Source of the DNA: Ignavibacterium sp.
GTDB taxonomy: Bacteria; Bacteroidota; Ignavibacteria; Ignavibacteriales; Ignavibacteriaceae
Assembly (NCBI GenBank): GCA_032027145.1
Contig: JAVSMP010000001.1
Location: forward strand, 1,640,903 to 1,704,902
Length of the DNA stretch: 64,000 nt
Reading direction: 5' to 3'
Positions within the stretch are counted from its first letter, which is position 1, and the number at the start of each line of letters is the position of its first letter. Positions 44,387 to 53,833 of this stretch are shown piece after piece. The notes beneath the pieces were generated by a model. The model ran no database searches. It had not been told where the DNA came from and saw only the letters and a program-made list of their open reading frames with translations. The translations under genes were made by a program, and so were the position numbers.

Positions 44387-45016
44387 ATGGCAAGGACTAA
44401 ACCTTTTGAGAATTATGTTGGTGAATATGAAGAGTGGTTTAATAAATTTAAATTTATTTTTGAATCTGAACTGAATGCCGTAAATCATTTTATTCCAAAA
44501 GATAGAAAAGGTATTGAAATTGGTATTGGAACAGGAAGATTTGCAATTCCGTTAGGTATAAGAGAAGGGGTAGAACCTTCAGAAAGTATGAGAGAATTCT
44601 CATTGAAAAAGGGTTTGAAGGTTTATAATGGTATAGCTGAGAACCTGCCTTTAGATAATGACAGTTATGATTTTATTTTAATGGTAACTACAATCTGTTT
44701 TATTGATGATGTTAGAAAAGCATTTTTTGAAGTGAAAAGAGTTGTAAAGTCCGGGGGTTACTTTATTATTGGCTTTATTGATAAAGGCAGTCCGCTTGGT
44801 AAAACTTATGAGAGTTTTAAAAACTCGGATAAGTTTTATAATCAAGCAACTTTCTACACTGCTGATGAAATAAGATTACTATTGGAGGAAACCGGATTTA
44901 TAAATATTCATTTTGTTCAAACAATATTTGGAGAGTTATCAGAAATAAAAAGCATTCAACATTATAAATCTGGATACGGGGAAGGCGGTTTTGTTGTAAT
45001 TAAGGCTGAGAAATGA
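44387..45016 (+). CDS. Class I SAM-dependent methyltransferase
   Basis: Cytosolic methyltransferase of 209 residues. The SAM-binding motif I is GIEIGIGTGRFAIPLGI, followed by the acidic motif II region and VTTICFIDDVRKAF as motif IV. The family is like ubiquinone/menaquinone or methyltransferase-11-type enzymes. The substrate cannot be assigned. It is downstream of the LOG-like gene and ends at a strong terminator. Confidence 0.9.
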   Translation: MARTKPFENYVGEYEEWFNKFKFIFESELNAVNHFIPKDRKGIEIGIGTGRFAIPLGIREGVEPSESMREFSLKKGLKVYNGIAENLPLDNDSYDFILMVTTICFIDDVRKAFFEVKRVVKSGGYFIIGFIDKGSPLGKTYESFKNSDKFYNQATFYTADEIRLLLEETGFINIHFVQTIFGELSEIKSIQHYKSGYGEGGFVVIKAEK

Positions 45017-45049
45017 TTTTTTAATAGAGTGAATTAAACAGAAAAAAAA

Positions 45050-45070
45050 AGTCTCACATATTGTGAGACT
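45050..45070. terminator. Bidirectional rho-independent terminator
   Basis: AGTCTCACA-TAT-TGTGAGACT, a perfect 9-bp stem with an A-run before and T-run after, lies between convergent methyltransferase and rpsU. Confidence 0.9.
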
Positions 45071-45081
45071 TTAAACTAAAA

Positions 45082-45276
45082 TTAGATCATCTGATTTTCG
45101 GGACGCTGAGCACGCCTCTGAGCTTTTATTCTTTCCATTCTTTTCTTAATAGAAGGTTTAACAAAAAATGTTCTCTTCTTATATTCTTTAAGCACACCAG
45201 AGCGTTCATATTTTTTCTTAAAACGTCTAAGAGCTTTATCAATGGATTCGTTATCGCCTATTTGAATACCGACCAA
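45082..45276 (-). CDS. rpsU: 30S ribosomal protein S21
   Basis: Basic 64-residue protein of the small subunit. The start [21 protein letters not shown] and [21 protein letters not shown] are typical of S21. The start codon is TTG at 45276; a strong site GAGGTGA precedes it, and no in-frame ATG fits the family N-terminus. The TTG directly abuts the TAA of the zinc-ribbon gene upstream, and the ribosome-binding site lies inside that gene, so the two are translationally linked. Confidence 0.95.
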   Translation of the reverse strand: MVGIQIGDNESIDKALRRFKKKYERSGVLKEYKKRTFFVKPSIKKRMERIKAQRRAQRPENQMI

Positions 45277-45687
45277 TTATATCACCTCGCTTTGTTCTTC
45301 CTGGTCTGTTTGTGGTTTATTATATGATTCAACTAATTTTTTATTACCAGATTTCTGAAACTCCACAGAAATCGATTTTTGTCCGTTTGAAAGAACTTCT
45401 TTGGATACTACTTTACCAAAGTCATTCCAGTTTTCATGAAAAATTGTTTGTCCGATTTCGTAACTGTTTTTCGGTGAATAGGTAACACAATCTTCATTTT
45501 CAATCCCATCGAGTGAAATCTTTTGTACAACAACATCTTCGGTCATATCAATAACCATAGTTTGTTTACATTTTTTACATTTTGCCCAGCGCTTATTATC
45601 TTCACCGGCAACTTCACCCGTCAATTCCATCTTTCGAACAGTACCACATATACTGCAGAAAGCCTCTACATTTTTAATTTTTGCCAT
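45277..45687 (-). CDS. Zinc-ribbon protein with small beta-barrel (CarD/Tudor-like) C-terminal domain
   Basis: A 136-residue protein. The N-terminus has two CxxC pairs (CSICGTVRKM, then CKKCKQTMV) that form a zinc ribbon. The C-terminal half (about 70-120) has YEIGQTIFHENWNDFGKVVSKEVLSNG with ISVEFQKSGNKKLVES. This resembles small SH3/Tudor-like modules at the ends of UvrD-type or CarD proteins that bind nucleic acid or RNA polymerase. I chose the ATG at 45687 over an upstream TTG because TAGGTG is well spaced for it. It abuts rpsU. The function is unknown, and a link to transcription or ribosomes is inferred. Confidence 0.7.
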   Translation of the reverse strand: MAKIKNVEAFCSICGTVRKMELTGEVAGEDNKRWAKCKKCKQTMVIDMTEDVVVQKISLDGIENEDCVTYSPKNSYEIGQTIFHENWNDFGKVVSKEVLSNGQKSISVEFQKSGNKKLVESYNKPQTDQEEQSEVI

Positions 45688-45761
45688 AATACACCTACTA
45701 ATCAATTATGCGAGTATCAAAATTATCAAAATCTACCTGATAATGCAAGAATTTTGACACA

Positions 45762-46217
45762 TTAAGTTTTTGAAGGCGGAGTAGTGACTAAAACCGGTAT
45801 TTTTGAGTATCTAATCACTTTTTCTGCAACACTTCCCAGCAAAGTATGTAAAATTCCGGTCCTTCCATGCGTAGCGATAACAATTATATCAATCTTTTTT
45901 TCCTGTGAGTATTTGATAATTTCTTCATAATCGATGCCTTTGCGAATAACTGATATTATTTCAAATTCTCCATGTTTTTTAATTTTCTTGATACATTCAT
46001 CAAGATGTGCTTGTGCATCGGCATTAATTGACTTTATAATTTTATCTCTTGAGAGATCTAAAGACCTTATTGCAAGAATTGGAGGGATTTTTTCTAGCAC
46101 ATGCAGTACATGCAGTTTTGCTCCATATTGCTTTGTAAGATTAATTGCATACTCTGACGCAGTTAATGATGTTTTGCTGAAATCAGTTGGGAGTAAAATA
46201 TTTTTGATCTTAAACAT
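45762..46217 (-). CDS. Universal stress protein (UspA family)
   Basis: Cytosolic 151-residue Usp domain. The ATP-binding type motif is present: IVIATHGRTGILHTLLGSVAEKVIRYSKIPVLVT (G-2x-G-9x-G-S pattern). The N-terminus ILLPTDFSKTSLTASEYAI is also family-typical. Usp proteins respond to starvation, redox or respiratory stress in ways that differ between members. It stands between the S21 pair and the sigma-factor operon, on the same strand as both but with separate spacing. Confidence 0.93.
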   Translation of the reverse strand: MFKIKNILLPTDFSKTSLTASEYAINLTKQYGAKLHVLHVLEKIPPILAIRSLDLSRDKIIKSINADAQAHLDECIKKIKKHGEFEIISVIRKGIDYEEIIKYSQEKKIDIIVIATHGRTGILHTLLGSVAEKVIRYSKIPVLVTTPPSKT

Positions 46218-46235
46218 ATAGTGAACCTCATTTGT

Positions 46236-47069
46236 TTATTGGCTGCAAAAAAATTTTTTAATTGTATCAGAGCTACTGTTTGAAACAACCGCACAAATAT
46301 TTGATTCTATTTTTGTTAAAACTGAAACACGATTATCTGATACTTTTATATAGCAATTCCCCTCATCAAGATATTTTATGAAATCATCATTAAGTGTGAT
46401 AATATGGTTATCATATAGATAAGACTCATCTATCTGATATATATATACCAGTTCATTATTCTCTCCTGTGTAAACAAGATTAGCAAAATTTTTTCCGTGT
46501 TCTTCAGATATAAAAGCTCCTGATAATATCCACTTTGGAATTTCAGGAACAATAGCATTGTAATTAACTGCTTTATCATGAAAGAATTTTAAAACTTCTT
46601 TAAAGTCTGAAGTGTTTATCTGAAGATCCAACTTTCCCTGAAGAATCAGATTAAAATTATTCTGCGCCTGAACGAGCAGATTATTCTCTCCAACCTGCTC
46701 AATATCAAAATCCTTTTTTTCAACAAAGTCAGCTCTATTCATAACTATCAGCGCAATTGCGAAAACAATAACTAACGCAGTAGCAAATACAAAGGCAGGT
46801 TTTTCAAATATATATGAACGGGATTTATTAGCTGACTTATAAACATTTAATCCTGAATTGGTGTGTTTTAAGATTCTTTTACGGACATTTGTTGGAGCTT
46901 CATATTTAATTACATTTTCTTTTACCAAACTTTTAACCAATAGCTGAACTTTATACTCAATTGCAAAATCACTTTCAGCTTCAATTTTCTTTTCTACTTC
47001 TTCGATAAGCTCATCTTTTATTTCTCCATCAACAAAAGCTGCAATATGATCTTTTTTTATTTCAGTCAT
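46236..47069 (-). CDS. Membrane anti-sigma factor (putative)
   Basis: A 277-residue protein with a cytoplasmic N-terminus (about 1-90), one transmembrane helix (about 93-111, FVFATALVIVFAIALIVM) and a periplasmic domain of about 165 residues. The N-terminal part has an acidic/basic helical anti-sigma-like segment (AAFVDGEIKDELIEEVEKKIEAE, with FAIEYKVQLLVKSLVKENV) of the zinc-less type. It overlaps the ECF sigma gene by four bases (ATGA), the usual arrangement for a sigma/anti-sigma pair. The signal sensed by the periplasmic domain is unknown. Confidence 0.82.
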   Translation of the reverse strand: MTEIKKDHIAAFVDGEIKDELIEEVEKKIEAESDFAIEYKVQLLVKSLVKENVIKYEAPTNVRKRILKHTNSGLNVYKSANKSRSYIFEKPAFVFATALVIVFAIALIVMNRADFVEKKDFDIEQVGENNLLVQAQNNFNLILQGKLDLQINTSDFKEVLKFFHDKAVNYNAIVPEIPKWILSGAFISEEHGKNFANLVYTGENNELVYIYQIDESYLYDNHIITLNDDFIKYLDEGNCYIKVSDNRVSVLTKIESNICAVVSNSSSDTIKKFFCSQ

Positions 47070-47668
47070 ATTGTAGCTCCAGGATTTTTCAGATTGTCTT
47101 TTTCTGCAGAATATTTTTTTAATTTAACAAAAAATATTTTTCTTGCACGATATAATCTCGATCTGACAGTTCCAACAGGTACATCAACAAAATCAGCAAT
47201 TTCATCGTAATTTTGTCCGAGAATATCTTTTAAAATGATTACAATTCTGAAATCATAAGGTAAGGATGAAATTATTTTCGAAAGTTCATCCTTCCGAAGG
47301 TTATAATTTTCTACTTTCAGGATATAATCTTGAGTAAGTGATGGCTTGATACTTTCATATAATTTTTCAATTTCTTCATAATTAACCTCATCGGATTTTT
47401 TTGTTTTCTTCCAGTAAATACTTGTATAAGTATTTCGCATAATTCTGAATAACCATGCTTTGCAGCCGATTCTTTCATCAAGTTTTTCCCAAAACCAATA
47501 TGCCCTCCTGAACGTTTCGATAAGCAAATCACTACCATAGCTGCTGTTTCCTGTTATTCTACATGCAAAATCATATAATTCATCTATATGCGGAATAGCT
47601 TTGCGTTGAAATTCTTCATTAAGTTTTTTCTCTTCGGAGGTTATTTTTGTAAACGGAAAAGCGAGCAT
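47066..47668 (-). CDS. ECF-type sigma-70 family RNA polymerase sigma factor
   Basis: Alternative sigma factor of 200 residues with regions 2 and 4 only. Region 2 includes ELYDFACRITGNSSYGSDLLIETFRRAYWFWEKL and AWLFRIMRNTYTSIYWKK. Region 4 contains LPYDFRIVIILKDILGQNYDEIADFVDVPVGTVRSRLYRARK with its helix-turn-helix. It is probably held at the membrane by the product of the overlapping downstream gene. A TATATTTTTA-like element lies a few tens of bases upstream of the start, compatible with a housekeeping promoter. Confidence 0.93.
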   Translation of the reverse strand: MLAFPFTKITSEEKKLNEEFQRKAIPHIDELYDFACRITGNSSYGSDLLIETFRRAYWFWEKLDERIGCKAWLFRIMRNTYTSIYWKKTKKSDEVNYEEIEKLYESIKPSLTQDYILKVENYNLRKDELSKIISSLPYDFRIVIILKDILGQNYDEIADFVDVPVGTVRSRLYRARKIFFVKLKKYSAEKDNLKNPGATI

Positions 47669-47732
47669 AATTTACCAATTGCTTCTGATTATTTTTTGTA
47701 ATTATAAAAATATAAGTTCACTAATCAAAGAT

Positions 47733-49187
47733 TCATTTTATAATAAGACCATTACCTTCGGGTTTTCTATCATCATCAATTTTATATAAAAAACCATTTA
47801 TTACTATGTATTCAATTTTATCATCCTTTTTGATTACGAAATTTGCAATTTCACCAATATTGATTGTAGTATCAATTTTGTTTTTTAATGCAATGTTTAA
47901 TAAGGATTCAGAAAACTTTTCATCGGGCAGCTTGTTCACAAGAACTGTAGAATATCCTTTTGAGTAAAACTCATTGCAGTCAAGCTTTTTTAATTCCTTT
48001 AATGAATACACTTTTTTATCATATACTTTTGCTCGTTCGATCGAATATCCATTAAAATCATGATCCTCATAAGCATAAAAAACAGAAAGATCTCCAAGAT
48101 CAGCAACCTGAGAGCGGTAGAAAATTTTATTTTTTTTCAACATCTCAAATTCATCACGATTAACAGCGATATCAACTTTAATTTTTTCCTTCCCGATATA
48201 CATCGTAAGGTTTCTTAAAAGCATATCAAATATATATTCACCATTAAACGGAATTGAATCATAGATTCCTGGGCTTGTGTTAACATAACTTTCTTCAGCA
48301 ATAGATTTAAACGCAGAAAGCAGAGCTATAAAATTTAATTTTCTGATAAACTGTTTTTCGGGATCATCTTTCCAGCCGCCGGATTCAATAAGAATTGTAC
48401 TAGTACCCCATTTCTGAAAATTATCTCCGAATGCTCGTGGTTCATGTTCATCATCATACTTGGCAATATGACCGGGAATAAATTGTGAAAGAACATTGTA
48501 CATATTTCCAATAAGTTTTACAGCGTTATTCCTAACGCTGTTAAATTCTTTTTGATGATTATATGCAGGTGCCAGAAAACTGATTGATGCTGTTTTGAAA
48601 CTGTTTCCGACTGAGTATCTGTGTCCCTGATCGTGTAAGTTAAAACCAAAATCTGCTTTTAGGCTATCGAAAACGCTTTTTAGCACAATTGCTTCAGGAC
48701 TTTGCTGCCTGATTGCATCACGATTCAAATCAATATCATAAAAATTCCTGCGTCTGAATCTTTCTGCTCCATCTGGATTTACCATCGGCAAGAAATAAAG
48801 CGTAACTTTTTCAAATAATGAATTACAAAAATCTTTGTTTGCAGAATCATTAATAAAATTAAAGATATCAAACAATGCTGCAGTTGCTGTAGGCTCATCA
48901 CCATGCATTTGAGACCACATAAAAACTTTTATTTTTCCTTTACCGATGGTAATGAGATTCAGACTTCTTCCTTCAGCAGATTTTCCTACAATTTTAACCT
49001 TAAATCCGCTTTTATTTTTTAGTTTATTTATCAGCGGTACAATATCAGCATGTTTGAACCTTCTGTGAACAAGAGATTTTTCTTTGTATCGTTCGTAAGA
49101 CTGATACAGATAATTTTCGAAATCATAATTTTGCGGCATAACTATTTCTGTTATTGTTATTAATAATATTATGAGGAATGTTTTCAT
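47733..49187 (-). CDS. M14 family zinc carboxypeptidase
   Basis: Secreted peptidase of 484 residues with a signal peptide at about 1-18. The zinc ligands His and Glu lie in WSQMHGDEPTATAALFD, and the third His in FGFNLHDQGHRYSVG. The catalytic Glu is in STILIESGGWKDD, and DLNRDA carries the substrate-binding Arg. The last 170 residues form an extra domain (dehydrated beta-rich) of unknown role. Divergent from the thioredoxin-like gene. It probably degrades peptides in the periplasm. Confidence 0.9.
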   Translation of the reverse strand: MKTFLIILLITITEIVMPQNYDFENYLYQSYERYKEKSLVHRRFKHADIVPLINKLKNKSGFKVKIVGKSAEGRSLNLITIGKGKIKVFMWSQMHGDEPTATAALFDIFNFINDSANKDFCNSLFEKVTLYFLPMVNPDGAERFRRRNFYDIDLNRDAIRQQSPEAIVLKSVFDSLKADFGFNLHDQGHRYSVGNSFKTASISFLAPAYNHQKEFNSVRNNAVKLIGNMYNVLSQFIPGHIAKYDDEHEPRAFGDNFQKWGTSTILIESGGWKDDPEKQFIRKLNFIALLSAFKSIAEESYVNTSPGIYDSIPFNGEYIFDMLLRNLTMYIGKEKIKVDIAVNRDEFEMLKKNKIFYRSQVADLGDLSVFYAYEDHDFNGYSIERAKVYDKKVYSLKELKKLDCNEFYSKGYSTVLVNKLPDEKFSESLLNIALKNKIDTTINIGEIANFVIKKDDKIEYIVINGFLYKIDDDRKPEGNGLIIK

Positions 49188-49243
49188 TTTTAATATTTTT
49201 GACCAGTCAACTAAATGAATTTATATCTGAAGGAAAATTTACA

Positions 49244-49783
49244 ATGCCTGATAACAAATTGAAAATAAATTCTTTTTTACCGCAGTTCAATTTAACCGGT
49301 ACAGATGGAAAAATTTATTCATCTGAGGACTTTGCTGATAAAAATATTTTGGTTGTTGTGTTTAGCTGTAATCATTGCCCTTATGTGCAGGCTTATGAAG
49401 GACGAATGATAGATCTACAAAATGAATTCAAAGATAAAGGGGTTCAGATTGTTGCAATCAATTCAAATGATGATTATAAATATCCTGAAGACTCATTTGA
49501 TGAGATGAAAAAGCGGGCTGATGAAAAACATTTTAACTTCCCTTATCTAAGAGATGAAACTCAGGAAATTGCTAAAGCATTCGGTGCATCACATACTCCG
49601 CAGATCTTTCTTTTTAATACCGAAAGGAGATTAAAATACGAAGGAAAGATTGATGATAATTGGCAGGAACCGGACAAAGTTCAGAATCATTATTTGCGTG
49701 ATGCAATATCAGAGGTACTTTATGAAAAAGAGGTATCTGTTCCTGAAACCTTTTCAATCGGATGTACAATTAAATGGAAGTAA
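49244..49783 (+). CDS. Thioredoxin-like/AhpC-TSA family protein
   Basis: Cytosolic 179-residue protein with the thioredoxin fold. The CxxC motif is in FSCNHCPYVQAYEGRM, followed by VQIVAINSNDDYKYPEDSFDEMKKRA and the cis-Pro loop ASHTPQIFLF. The group is known as thioredoxin family proteins with an SCNHCPY active site; they may act as thiol oxidoreductases. I use the ATG at 49244 because GAAGGA precedes it and an upstream ATG at 49178 would overlap the divergent gene's start. Confidence 0.88.
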   Translation: MPDNKLKINSFLPQFNLTGTDGKIYSSEDFADKNILVVVFSCNHCPYVQAYEGRMIDLQNEFKDKGVQIVAINSNDDYKYPEDSFDEMKKRADEKHFNFPYLRDETQEIAKAFGASHTPQIFLFNTERRLKYEGKIDDNWQEPDKVQNHYLRDAISEVLYEKEVSVPETFSIGCTIKWK

Positions 49784-49788
49784 ACGCG

Positions 49789-50442
49789 TTAATACATCAG
49801 CCCAAGATTTAGAGTAATAAAAAATCCCTGGATTTCTGTTTTCATTCTACCTTCAAGACTTTCGACTCCGCCATTCAAAATTTTTGAGTAGTAATATCTG
49901 ATATTAATACCAATCAAACTGGATTTATCAAGTCCAAAGTTTGCGCCCAAACCGAAGTATCCACCGAGAGCGTACTTTGCCTGAGCTTTTCCGAATGAAT
50001 TAAAAAACTCTTCTTTATAAGGTGTGGTAACAATAATTGTCGGACCAACACCAGCACTTAAATAAGGACGCAAATTATCAGCAATAGTATTTTCAAAAAC
50101 TCTGTAATGAACGCCAACATTTATTGGTGCCTGAAAAACTCTGTTCTTTTTTCCAATAGTATGAACATTTCCCCAAAAATCAATGTATTCAAACTCCCGA
50201 TCATCTTTTGTCTCTGCAAAAGAAATATCAACAAAGGCAGTCCATTTTAAATCAAGCTGCTTACGAAAGAAAGTTCCAAGTCCAAAACCAGCATCACCAA
50301 TCATTATATCCACTCCCCATGCATTTAATGGGAAAACTTCAGGCAGCTTAGGCGGAGCTAATTCACCGATGTGTTGTGCAAAACTATTTTGTTGTGCAAA
50401 CATCAATAATATAAAAGTAAAAAGTATCCCGATTCTTTTCAT
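49789..50442 (-). CDS. Outer-membrane beta-barrel protein (putative)
   Basis: Exported protein of 217 residues with a signal peptide (about 1-22, cleavage near FAQ). The rest shows alternating hydrophobic/polar beta strands and Gly-rich turns (GLGTFFRKQLDLKWTAFVDISFAE, GVHYRVFENTIADNLRPYLSAGVGPTII, GGYFGLGANFGLD) and ends in aromatic-rich GLMY. This is the pattern of small OmpA/OmpX-like barrels. No partner is seen nearby. It converges with the thioredoxin-like gene. Confidence 0.75.
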   Translation of the reverse strand: MKRIGILFTFILLMFAQQNSFAQHIGELAPPKLPEVFPLNAWGVDIMIGDAGFGLGTFFRKQLDLKWTAFVDISFAETKDDREFEYIDFWGNVHTIGKKNRVFQAPINVGVHYRVFENTIADNLRPYLSAGVGPTIIVTTPYKEEFFNSFGKAQAKYALGGYFGLGANFGLDKSSLIGINIRYYYSKILNGGVESLEGRMKTEIQGFFITLNLGLMY

Positions 50443-50624
50443 TCGCTTAATAATATTCTTATTTTTCTTATATTAAAATAATTATTGATTAGACAATATC
50501 AATGTATTTATATATCATTTTATCTTTTATTACAGATAAATGCAGATAAAATTCTGTTTATTAGTCTTTAAGATAAATAAATAAGAATTGTGTTTAGTTC
50601 TGAATTTTAAATTAAAAACAAAAA

Positions 50625-53600
50625 GTGATTTTAAGTAAAACTAAAACTGATGGTATTGATCCTGACTTGTTGATTGATGAATATATTCAGCAGCAAAAAC
50701 TAAATCAGGTTTTAATAATTGTTCCGACTAACCGTAAGATACGATATCTAAAACGTGAACTTATAACAGCCTCACCAAATAAAGCTGTTTCTTTAATGCA
50801 TCTCTATACACTTTCTACTTATACAGCAAAATTATTTTTTGAAAATGATCTTAAAAGAAATAAAGTACTTGGTGAAGCTTCCGGAGCTGTACTGCTAAAC
50901 AGGGCTTTTGCTGAAACTGATCTGAAATATTTTTCAAGTTATATTGATGGTATTCCAAGTGGTACACTTGATAGAATTAAAAATGTTATTAATAAGTATA
51001 AACTTAATGGTATAAAACCAGAACAGCTTATAGAAGAATCTCATAAACTTTCAGGATCAGAAAAACTGAAAGCAGTTGACATTGCAAATGTGTACAATAA
51101 ATATCTTCAATTATGTGTTAACCTTAATGTGTATGAAGATGGAGATGTTTATTCGGAACTGCTAAAATTTGATTTAAATAAATTTGAAGAAAGATTCAGA
51201 ACTTTTTTCCCGGAAGTTAATCTCGTAATTGTAAATGGATTTGATGAGTTTACAATTCCAGAGATTGAAATAATCAACAACACAACAAATCTTAACGATC
51301 TGAAGCTATACGTGTTGTTTGATTATTATAATTATAATCCATCATTGTTTTCGCATCTTGATGAATGTTATAGAAATTTTTCTGTAAAAGGCTTTTCCGA
51401 AATAAAAGATACTTCACAGGCTGGTTTTACATTTTTCAGACAAGTATTAAGAGAAAAACTATTTACCCTTGCAGATAAAAGTCAAACCAGGAAGTCCGAA
51501 GTTGAAGTTATAAAAATAACCGGACAGACTCCTGAAGATGAGATTACACTTATAGCAAAAGAGATTAAATCGTTAATACTTGATCACAAAGCCGATGTTG
51601 GCTCAATTGCAGTAGCATTTAATCTAATTTCTGATCATTCAAATCTTATAAGAGATATTTTTACCCGGTATGGTATTCCTTTTAATCTGACAGACAGATT
51701 TCCGTTGAGTGAATCCCAACCTGTCATTTCTATTATAAATCTGCTTGAAATATCTGAGAATAATTTTTATTACAAAAATATTTTTCGTGCATTAACCGGA
51801 AGATGGATAAAAAATAACGAGATAGATCTTTCAAATCTGCTTAGAGTTTCATCAAACTTAAAGATCATTTCCGGCTATAATAACTGGATTGATCTGATTG
51901 ACAGAGCATTGGAAGAATTAAAATTATCTGATGAAGATGATGAGAATAACTTATTACCTGCCGGTCTTTATACTAAGGCTAAAAGTGATATTGAAAAAAT
52001 CTATGAGCTTGTTGGAAAATTCAGAGATAAAAAAACCATTTCAGAATTCAGGTCAGATTTTAAACAGCTTGTTTTTGATTTACATATTCCGGAAAGATTA
52101 GTCAATGATCATCCTGACTCAGTAGAGAAAAATGTTAAAGCAGTAACAACCTTGCTTCAAATATCCGATGAATTATTCAGCTTGCTTAGCCAGGAACTTG
52201 GTGACTTAACAAAATATCCGCTGGGATTTTTTATTTCACAATTAAAGACAGCTCTTCAGTTTACACGTTACAATATTAAAGAAAGACATTCAAGCGGAGT
52301 GCTTGTTACTTCAGTAAACGAGTTACGCGGTTTATACTTTGATAATGTTTTTATCGGCGGAATGGTTGATGGTGAATTTCCCACAAGATATCAGCCGGAG
52401 ATTTTCTTTTCTGGTTCGTACAGAAAAGATGAGTATAAACATATACTTGAAGAAAGATATCATTTCTATCAAACATTATCATCTGTTAAGAAAAGAATTT
52501 ATCTCAGTTATGCTAGAAACAGCGAGCGAAAAGAGTTTACACCTTCTTCGTTTTTAAATGATTTTACAAGAATTTTTAATCCAATTGAGAAAAGCACAAT
52601 TGACTATGAATCATTGATTTATAGTAAAATGGAACTGCTGATGAAGGCTTCAACATTGATGAAAAAAGGTAAGGAGAATGTTTTATCTGATTCAGGTATT
52701 AATACTGAACAACTTAAACAAAGCATAGAAATTGAAAGAATAAGAAATGATGATCCGTTCGGTGAAAGTGAATATACAGGTTTTATTGGTGAATCATTAA
52801 CTGATGAAGAAAAAAAGAAATTGCTCGAACAAAAAGAAAAACAATTTTCTGCATCTCAGTTAGAAGAATATGCAAAATGTCCGTTTCAATATTTTCTTAA
52901 GAGAATTCTCTTGCTGGAAACCATCGAAGAACCAAGTGAAGAAATCGAAGCTTTTGAGCTTGGCAGTTTGGTTCATTCAATCTTATATGAATTTTATAAA
53001 ACTATTAAAGAGAAAAATATTTTACTTAAAAATTGTAACGACAAAACATTCAAGATTGCTGAAAAAATTATTTTTGAAGTTGCTGGAAAAAAAGTTGATA
53101 GATTAAATCTTCAATCAACACCGGCATTTTTTGAAAGAGAAAAAATATTTGGAATTGCTGGTAACAAACAAAACTCCATTCTTTATAGGTTTTTAGAAAC
53201 TGAGCGCAATAATGAAGGTAGTTATATCCCTCAATACTTTGAAATTGCATTTGGAAGCTTTAATAAATCAGTGCCCGAATATGAAGTGAATGTTAAAGAC
53301 GTTAAAATAAGAGGCAAGATTGACAGAATTGATCTGGATGAAGAGAATGAAAAGTATAAAGTAATTGATTATAAATTAAGCGGAAAAAAACCAACAAAAC
53401 CTGATCTTGAATCGGGTATATCTCTTCAACTGCCAATTTATCTTTACGCTTCCAGAGTTTTGATTCAGGCTCAGTTGAATAAAGAATTAATTCCTGCTCA
53501 GGCAGTTATTTATTCTTTAAAACTTAAAAAAGGAGAATTTGGTGAAAAGATTATTCATATTTCCAACAAACGAAATATTGAAGAGAACGAACTGATCGAA

Positions 53601-53762
53601 TCAAACAAAGAATTAATCAGGATTTGTAATGAGGTGATTCCGCTTTATGTAGATAAGATATCCAAAGGGATATTCAATCTTTCATCTCTGGAAAACAGAG
53701 AAAGCAAAGTATGCAAATATTGTGATTTCAGATCCATTTGCAGAATTCAGGAAGTTAATTGA
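50625..53762 (+). CDS. AddB-like helicase/PD-(D/E)XK nuclease
   Basis: A 1045-residue protein of the AddB/RexB class involved in processing double-strand DNA ends. The N-terminal UvrD-like part lacks a usable Walker A motif, as in inactivated AddB helicase domains. The C-terminal nuclease has FSASQLEEYAKCPFQYFLKR, the catalytic core KIRGKIDRIDLDEENEKYKVIDYKL (Asp and DYK), and the Fe-S cysteines CKYCDFRSIC near the end. The first Cys of the set lies in AKCPF. The start is GTG at 50625 with no good ribosome-binding site. No AddA partner lies in the window. Confidence 0.9.
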   Translation: MILSKTKTDGIDPDLLIDEYIQQQKLNQVLIIVPTNRKIRYLKRELITASPNKAVSLMHLYTLSTYTAKLFFENDLKRNKVLGEASGAVLLNRAFAETDLKYFSSYIDGIPSGTLDRIKNVINKYKLNGIKPEQLIEESHKLSGSEKLKAVDIANVYNKYLQLCVNLNVYEDGDVYSELLKFDLNKFEERFRTFFPEVNLVIVNGFDEFTIPEIEIINNTTNLNDLKLYVLFDYYNYNPSLFSHLDECYRNFSVKGFSEIKDTSQAGFTFFRQVLREKLFTLADKSQTRKSEVEVIKITGQTPEDEITLIAKEIKSLILDHKADVGSIAVAFNLISDHSNLIRDIFTRYGIPFNLTDRFPLSESQPVISIINLLEISENNFYYKNIFRALTGRWIKNNEIDLSNLLRVSSNLKIISGYNNWIDLIDRALEELKLSDEDDENNLLPAGLYTKAKSDIEKIYELVGKFRDKKTISEFRSDFKQLVFDLHIPERLVNDHPDSVEKNVKAVTTLLQISDELFSLLSQELGDLTKYPLGFFISQLKTALQFTRYNIKERHSSGVLVTSVNELRGLYFDNVFIGGMVDGEFPTRYQPEIFFSGSYRKDEYKHILEERYHFYQTLSSVKKRIYLSYARNSERKEFTPSSFLNDFTRIFNPIEKSTIDYESLIYSKMELLMKASTLMKKGKENVLSDSGINTEQLKQSIEIERIRNDDPFGESEYTGFIGESLTDEEKKKLLEQKEKQFSASQLEEYAKCPFQYFLKRILLLETIEEPSEEIEAFELGSLVHSILYEFYKTIKEKNILLKNCNDKTFKIAEKIIFEVAGKKVDRLNLQSTPAFFEREKIFGIAGNKQNSILYRFLETERNNEGSYIPQYFEIAFGSFNKSVPEYEVNVKDVKIRGKIDRIDLDEENEKYKVIDYKLSGKKPTKPDLESGISLQLPIYLYASRVLIQAQLNKELIPAQAVIYSLKLKKGEFGEKIIHISNKRNIEENELIESNKELIRICNEVIPLYVDKISKGIFNLSSLENRESKVCKYCDFRSICRIQEVN

Positions 53763-53833
53763 TAAATTGTAGTGTTGAATTATATTCGCACTAATTATTT
53801 TAGTAAATAATAAATAAAAATTCAGGAACTAAT

